Positions 60,282-64,000 of a stretch of DNA of 64,000 nt are shown here, piece after piece. This stretch comes from Clostridiales bacterium (GTDB lineage: Bacteria; Bacillota; Clostridia; Christensenellales; CAG-138), in the NCBI GenBank assembly GCA_004557245.1, contig SFEL01000018.1, positions 10,216 through 74,215 of the forward strand, in the 5' to 3' direction. The translations under genes were made by a program, and so were the position numbers. Positions within the stretch are counted from its first letter, which is position 1, and each line of letters opens with the position of its first letter. The notes beneath the pieces are model-generated. The model was not told where the DNA came from and searched no databases. It was given only the letters and a program-made list of their open reading frames with translations.

Positions 60282-61256
60282 CTATTTATGCCCGTGCTTG
60301 TACAGCTGCCTGTTGTCCAGCGCCCACTGGCGCTCGGTAAATTCGCCGTCGCTGACAGCGGCTAGGGCGTCGAACATCTCGAACATGCGGGAATCCAGCA
60401 CGTCTATCTGGCTGACTATCTCGGCCTCGGGGAACATGGGCGGCTTTGGGCTGCCGTATTCCGGCACGCTGTGGTGGGAGAGGAGAATATGCTGCACCAG
60501 CTCCTTGGTAGAGGCGTCTATCATGAGCTCGGCCGCCGCCCGCTCAACTATGGCCACTCCCATGTTTATATGGCCGAGCAGCTGGCCGGGGGTGCTGTAG
60601 CCTGTTGCAAGGCCGAGGCCGCCTACCGTGAGCTCCGGCACCTTGGCCACGTCGTGGAGTATTATGCCGGCATAGACCAGCTCGCAGCTAAGGGCCGGGT
60701 AAAGCTTTTTGTATACGTCGCAGATAGCCTCGGCAGCCCTGAGCATGGTATGGGTATGGTAGAGCAGGCCGCCCCGCATGGCGTGGTGAAGCTTGAGGGC
60801 CGCGGGATAGCGCAGCAGTTCCTCCCGGTTTTCCCTGAGTATATACTGGGTGAGCATGCGCAGGTCGTTGTCCGTAAAGCTCTCCGTAACCTTTATTATC
60901 CCGTCGTACATCTCCTGGGGGGGCAGCGGCGCGCAGGGCACCAGGCTGGACATATCCACATTGTCGGAATCCCTGGCGGCGCGTATGCGGTCTATCTTCA
61001 GCTGCTCCGAGTCCTTCCATATGTTTACCGTAGCCCGGACCTTGATTATGCTGCCCGGTTCGTATACGCCGTGCTGCTCTATGCTGTAATCCCAGAGCTT
61101 GGCGGATATTTCGCCGCCGGCATCAGCCAGTATCATGTCCAGATAGTCGCTGCCCTTTACGTTGCTCTTTATAGCTACGGACTTGACTACGCAAAAGCCC
61201 TCCACCTGATTATTGGCGGGATTCACTATGTTGTTAAGCAGGTTCATGCGTCCCAT
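60282..61256 (-). CDS. yhaM: YhaM-type 3'-5' exoribonuclease (OB + HD domains)
   Basis: This 324-residue protein has an N-terminal OB-fold (VKGSDYLDMILADAGGEISAKLWD) and a C-terminal HD metal-dependent domain with GGLLYHTHTMLRAAE and IILHDVAKV as ligands. YhaM trims RNA and also single-stranded DNA from the 3' end. The ATG at 61256 is chosen because AAGGAGG lies eight bases upstream; a longer in-frame start is rejected. Its 3' end faces dnaB across a repeat-rich gap. Confidence 0.9.
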   Translation of the reverse strand: MGRMNLLNNIVNPANNQVEGFCVVKSVAIKSNVKGSDYLDMILADAGGEISAKLWDYSIEQHGVYEPGSIIKVRATVNIWKDSEQLKIDRIRAARDSDNVDMSSLVPCAPLPPQEMYDGIIKVTESFTDNDLRMLTQYILRENREELLRYPAALKLHHAMRGGLLYHTHTMLRAAEAICDVYKKLYPALSCELVYAGIILHDVAKVPELTVGGLGLATGYSTPGQLLGHINMGVAIVERAAAELMIDASTKELVQHILLSHHSVPEYGSPKPPMFPEAEIVSQIDVLDSRMFEMFDALAAVSDGEFTERQWALDNRQLYKHGHK

Positions 61257-61375
61257 GGCGCTATCCTCCTTATATAAACTCAAAATCTTATAAAGTTATT
61301 ATATCATAATATGTCCCACGCCGGAAATAAAATGCTTTTGTGTAGTTTGAAACGGATTATTCTGATATAATGTAC

Positions 61376-61413
61376 GCAACCTTTTGTGTTGTCAAAACGT
61401 TTAATATACAGAT
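61376..61413 (+). promoter_or_regulatory. ECF-type autoregulated promoter of the sigma gene
   Basis: GCAACCTT (61376-61383), a 14-base spacer and CGTTTAATATACAGAT (61398-61413) lie 20 bases before the TTG start. The two blocks and spacer length are the same as upstream of the serpin gene, while the spacer sequences differ, as expected for a promoter recognised at two contact points. Confidence 0.82.
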
Positions 61414-61433
61414 GAAGGGCAGGTAATTGCGCA

Positions 61434-61949
61434 TTGACCCCCAAGAGCATTGAAGCCATATACAGGGACAACTGTAAAATGGTCTACTGGGCGGCGTATT
61501 CCGTACTAAAGCGGGAAAGCGACGCCATGGACATCGCTCAGAGCGTATTTTTGCGGGCGATAAAGAACATCGATAAGCTGAACAAAATGGAGGACGGGCA
61601 GGTAAAGGCATGGCTGTACCGCGTCGCCGTGAATCTGTGCTATGACGCAGGCCGGAGGCTGAAGCGGGAGATACCCGCCGAGGAGCTGCCCGAGCCCAAT
61701 ACTGACCGGGAATACGAGCTGCCCGAGGCCTCCGCCATATCCAGAGATCAGCGGGAACGGGTGAAGCGGGCCATCGATGCGCTGCCCGATATATACCGCG
61801 AGACGGTGATGCTGCATTACTATTCGGGGATGGACTACAAGACCATAGCGGCCATGCAGGGCAGCACCGAGGGAACGGTGAAATCCCGGATATTCCGGGC
61901 AAAGGAAAGGCTCTATGAGCTGTTGAAAGAAGGTGAGAAGAATGACTGA
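61434..61949 (+). CDS. ECF-type RNA polymerase sigma factor
   Basis: This 171-residue sigma factor has region 2 (YRDNCKMVYWAAYSVLKRESDAMDIAQSVFLRAIK) and region 4 (ALPDIYRETVMLHYYSGMDYKTIAAMQGSTEGTVKSRIFRAKERL). The start is a TTG, because no in-frame ATG or GTG lies nearby; the ribosome-binding site is weak. It overlaps its anti-sigma gene by eight bases. The promoter upstream is shared with the serpin gene, so the factor probably drives its own expression and that of the inhibitor. Confidence 0.9.
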   Translation: MTPKSIEAIYRDNCKMVYWAAYSVLKRESDAMDIAQSVFLRAIKNIDKLNKMEDGQVKAWLYRVAVNLCYDAGRRLKREIPAEELPEPNTDREYELPEASAISRDQRERVKRAIDALPDIYRETVMLHYYSGMDYKTIAAMQGSTEGTVKSRIFRAKERLYELLKEGEKND

Positions 61950-62568
61950 CAGGCTGGACGATCTGCTGTTTTCCATAGGCGAAGAGCAAAATGACAGGGT
62001 GGATTTTGACCAGATGTACGCCGATCTTCTCCAAAAGCAGAAAGAGGAAGAAAAAAAGCGCAGTACAAGGCGGTCGAGGTTTGTGCGTTACAGCGCCATG
62101 GCCGCCTGCGCGGTGGCGCTGGTGGGTATAGGCGCCGCCATGATAAACAGCAGCCGCTTTAAGGCTGAGGCCCCGGCAGAGGCTGCCATGACCGAGGGAT
62201 GCGTGGAAGACGCCCCGGCGGCAGAAGAGGCGGCACAGGAAGCGCCTATGATGGCGGCGGCGCAGGAGACTGAAGCCCCGGTGGCGACGGAATCCGCACC
62301 GAAGGAGGAAGCGGCTGACAGAGGATCCAAAAGCAAGGATACTGCCGCCGGCGGAGCCGGCGTAGAGATAGGCACCTGCGACGACGCATGGAGCAGGCTG
62401 AAGGCGGTCGGAATAGAGGCGGAGCCGTATGATGGCGAGGACGCGCCGGAGGCAGGCTATGCGCTGATGACGGGCGAGGGCGAGGCGATATGGAACGCCG
62501 GAAGCGGGGTATACAGGGTAACGCTCAACGGCGACATTGCGGAGCAGCTAAAGGAGCTTTGCGAATAA
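61942..62568 (+). CDS. Transmembrane anti-sigma factor (predicted)
   Basis: This 208-residue protein has a cytoplasmic N-terminus (about 1-45) with MTDRLDDLLFSIGEEQ, one membrane helix (FVRYSAMAACAVALVGIGAAMI) and an Ala/Glu/Pro-rich outer segment. A compact C-terminal domain follows (about 130-208, with IGTCDDAWSRLKAVGIEAEPY). No zinc anti-sigma HxxxCxxC motif is visible. Overlap with the sigma gene is the main evidence for its role. The ATG at 61942 follows GAAGGTG. The outer domain may be the sensor. Confidence 0.72.
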   Translation: MTDRLDDLLFSIGEEQNDRVDFDQMYADLLQKQKEEEKKRSTRRSRFVRYSAMAACAVALVGIGAAMINSSRFKAEAPAEAAMTEGCVEDAPAAEEAAQEAPMMAAAQETEAPVATESAPKEEAADRGSKSKDTAAGGAGVEIGTCDDAWSRLKAVGIEAEPYDGEDAPEAGYALMTGEGEAIWNAGSGVYRVTLNGDIAEQLKELCE

Positions 62569-62573
62569 ATAAA

Positions 62574-62595
62574 AAGGGGCGGCGTGCCGCCCCTT
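62574..62595. terminator. Terminator after the anti-sigma gene, left copy
   Basis: AAGGGGCGGC and GCCGCCCCTT pair around GT, six bases past the stop codon. The same hairpin is repeated at 62742-62767 on the far side of mosaic copy F. Confidence 0.8.
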
Positions 62596-62600
62596 GATAC

Positions 62601-62741
62601 TGTCGAAAAACCCAGGGGTTGATAAGGGGCCGCAGCCCCTTATGGCTTTATTCGGATTTGGCGACATGTGCGGCAAATCCGCAAAAGGCGCTTGCGTGAA
62701 AACTCAAAAAAGTGGCGTTTAGCCACTTTTTTGACACTCTG
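62601..62741 (-). repeat. Mosaic element, copy F (divergent)
   Basis: Hairpin 5 (AAGGGGC/GCCCCTT) and hairpin 1 (CAAAAAAGTGGC/GCCACTTTTTTG) are conserved. Hairpin 4 has a different stem (GATTTG and CG versus CG and CAAATC) but keeps the ACATGTG loop. The standard second hairpin and the third are replaced by a shorter GCAAAAGGCGCTTGCGTG segment. Identical terminator hairpins flank the element. Confidence 0.75.
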
Positions 62742-62767
62742 AAGGGGCGGCGTGCCGCCCCTTTTTT
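62742..62767. terminator. Terminator after the acyltransferase-fold gene, right copy
   Basis: The same AAGGGGCGGC/GCCGCCCCTT stem as at 62574, here followed by a T-run, lies 15 bases beyond the stop of the minus-strand gene. Confidence 0.85.
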
Positions 62768-62781
62768 GCTGTCCTGCGATA

Positions 62782-63660
62782 TTACCGTATGTCCTCCTTC
62801 ACGCTTTCCGGGGGGACGTCCAGCTGCCAGGGGTCCTTGAGATACCCGCGCAGCAGCTTGAAGGCGGAGGCGTAGTAAAAGCCGTCGCATATGCGCTCGT
62901 CGGTGGTGAAGGTGTAGGGTATGTAGTGCACCTCGGCTACCGTTCCGTCCCGCTGAACCTCAAGGCGTTTTTCCTTTGCGCCGAAGCTGCAGAACACAGG
63001 CACGTTGCCGAAGTCGTACAGGTGATGGAATACCGGCGGTATGCCTAAGCTTCCCATGCTGGTTATGAACAGGCTGCCGTGGAAGGGGCTGACCCTTATG
63101 AGGGAAGCGGGTATGAGCCCAAAGTAATCCATGAACCTGAGTATGCCCATGACAAGCTTAAGCACCAGCCCGGGTATGTAGTTCAGGGCCCTGGCCGTGC
63201 CGTCAAAGGAGGAATCCTCTTCCTTGGCTGCCTTTACGGTGGAATTCAGTACCTCGTATACCTGTCTGGCTGTGGCGTCCTTTGGAAATACCGCCTTTAT
63301 GACGGTATCCGGGGAGCCGGTGCGCATCTCCTTCTTAACGTCCATGTTGACCCATATCTCGTTGCGGGCGTAGAGCTTCTGGCCGGAGAGGAAGCGGTTC
63401 AATGCCGGACGTTGTGATACGGTGCGCACATAGGCCGCAAGCAATACATGGGTTATACCGAAGCTGTCCAGCCCCTCCGCGCGTTTCTGACGAATGTAGT
63501 CCTCCATGGAGGCTACATCCACGCTGTAGGCCAGCAGGTTGGTCGCGCCGTTCCTTCGGGGCATTATGTACCATGCTACGCGGTCCATGGGGTTGTAGCC
63601 ACGTATCCTTCTGCCCTCGTAGCGGTCGCCGAAGCGGCGCTTTACTTTATTTTCATTCAA
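62782..63660 (-). CDS. E2/chloramphenicol-acetyltransferase-fold protein, second paralogue
   Basis: This 292-residue protein is related to that at 33383-34255. Shared features are the N-terminal RKGDR/RFGDR start region, VRTVSQRPALNRFLSGQKLYAR, SLFITSMGSLGIPPVFHHLY and TTDERICDGFYYASAFKLL. Again Glu (Glu255) stands where E2 enzymes have the catalytic His. It has no lipoyl domain and no adjacent AMP ligase. The conserved substitution in two paralogues suggests a distinct family with a binding or altered catalytic role. Confidence 0.76.
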   Translation of the reverse strand: MNENKVKRRFGDRYEGRRIRGYNPMDRVAWYIMPRRNGATNLLAYSVDVASMEDYIRQKRAEGLDSFGITHVLLAAYVRTVSQRPALNRFLSGQKLYARNEIWVNMDVKKEMRTGSPDTVIKAVFPKDATARQVYEVLNSTVKAAKEEDSSFDGTARALNYIPGLVLKLVMGILRFMDYFGLIPASLIRVSPFHGSLFITSMGSLGIPPVFHHLYDFGNVPVFCSFGAKEKRLEVQRDGTVAEVHYIPYTFTTDERICDGFYYASAFKLLRGYLKDPWQLDVPPESVKEDIR

Positions 63661-63863
63661 AAGATTTTTACCCCCTGTTGAAAAAATATATAGTGAACTC
63701 CATATATTACGATAGTATTTTATGCCTGTGAGGCCACCGTGTCAACGGCGGAGAATGGGTGGATAAATAAATTAAGAAACGGTTAAAAAAAACAGAATAA
63801 GGGTTGCAAGTGCAAACGGCCCGGGTTTATTATTTAATAGTACCTCAGAAGGAGCCGGATTAT

Positions 63864-64000
63864 ATGATAACAGAAGAAGCACAGGCCGTTCTTCAGGACC
63901 TTGACGACCACAAGTTCGCTAAAGTAAAGGAAGCTGTCCGGGACATGCATTATGCAGATGTCGCGGAGCTTTTCGAGTCCATAGAGGATCAGGAGACAGC
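63864..64000 (+). CDS. mgtE: Magnesium transporter MgtE, N-terminal part (cut by window end)
   Basis: The visible 45 codons (MITEEAQAVLQDLDDHKFAK, then KEAVRDMHYADVAELFESIED) match the N-domain of MgtE-type Mg2+ channels, in particular the segment around the 'ADVAELFE' helix. AAGGAG lies nine bases before the ATG. A likely promoter is TTGCAA (63804-63809) and TATTAT (63828-63833) with an 18-base spacer. The leader is too short for the usual magnesium riboswitch. Confidence 0.7.
   Translation, partial: MITEEAQAVLQDLDDHKFAKVKEAVRDMHYADVAELFESIEDQET

Noticed and set aside
4250..62780. Insertion sequences or prophage as the source of the repeats
   Set aside because: No transposase, integrase or phage structural gene is recognisable in the window, so the elements can only be called non-autonomous repeats of unknown origin.
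63661..63863. Magnesium (M-box) riboswitch before mgtE
   Set aside because: Only about 30 bases lie between the likely transcription start and the start codon, and no M-box-like helices were found.

Overview
The window looks like a chromosomal segment of a Gram-positive member of the Clostridia (Bacillota). Evidence: the rpsF-ssb-rpsR and DUF2232-gdpP-rplI-dnaB blocks, a class III fructose-bisphosphatase, a clostripain-family peptidase, DnaD and DnaI-type replication genes, a YhaM-type exoribonuclease, BioY, a serpin lipoprotein and YedE/YedF selenium genes. By eye the DNA is GC-rich, yet isoleucine is very often written ATA. A genus cannot be named from the sequence. I saw no rRNA, tRNA, CRISPR array, transposase or phage genes.

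Layout. 1-3.5 kb: an SPFH-like protein and a metal-export module (P-type ATPase, separate HMA protein, divergent ArsR-AraC fusion regulator). 4.4-8.8 kb: murA-argS-serS. 9-15.6 kb: envelope peptidase, secreted phosphoesterase, dnaD-like and dnaI-like replication genes, a NimA-like flavoprotein and a second SPFH protein with zinc ribbons. 15.8-21.6 kb: tdh-kbl threonine degradation, mtnA, and two consecutive CobW-type GTPases. 21.8-26.1 kb: aroB-aroA-aroC-aroK-bioY, the four aro genes joined by 4-base overlaps. 26.2-31.5 kb: pepP, a Nif11-like small protein, a membrane protein and a C11 peptidase. 31.6-36.5 kb: an AMP-ligase/acyltransferase-fold pair and a zinc-ribbon/TPM pair. 36.6-39.5 kb: selenium/sulfur genes. 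39.7-46.4 kb: OCD-family enzyme, small membrane/secreted cluster, dUTPase, lipase-like protein, a lipoprotein and an AT-rich orphan. 46.7-53.7 kb: fbp, glycerate kinase, serpin, RsgI-like protein with its sigma factor. 54-64 kb: ribosomal/ssb operon, c-di-AMP phosphodiesterase operon with dnaB, YhaM, a second ECF sigma/anti-sigma pair, a second acyltransferase-fold protein and the start of mgtE.

The strongest unusual signals are non-coding. (1) A mosaic intergenic element of up to five consecutive stem-loops occurs about seven times (near 4.3, 9.0, 21.7, 48.9, 49.1, 53.9 and 62.7 kb); its stems change by paired substitutions, one hairpin is exchangeable, and one copy has a 45-base insert in a hairpin loop. 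(2) A second family of long polypyrimidine/polypurine palindromes lies at 31.6, 48.8, 60.1 and 60.2 kb. (3) An identical bipartite promoter-like signal (GCAACCTT, 14 bases, CGTTTAATATACAGAT) precedes both the ECF sigma gene at 61.4 kb and the serpin at 50.6 kb, suggesting an autoregulated sigma factor with the serpin in its regulon.

Among proteins, the most interesting are the ArsR-AraC fusion, the CobW pair (one with a His/Asp/Cys repeat tract, one fused to a DUF1980-like domain), and two E2/CAT-fold proteins that both lack the usual catalytic histidine.
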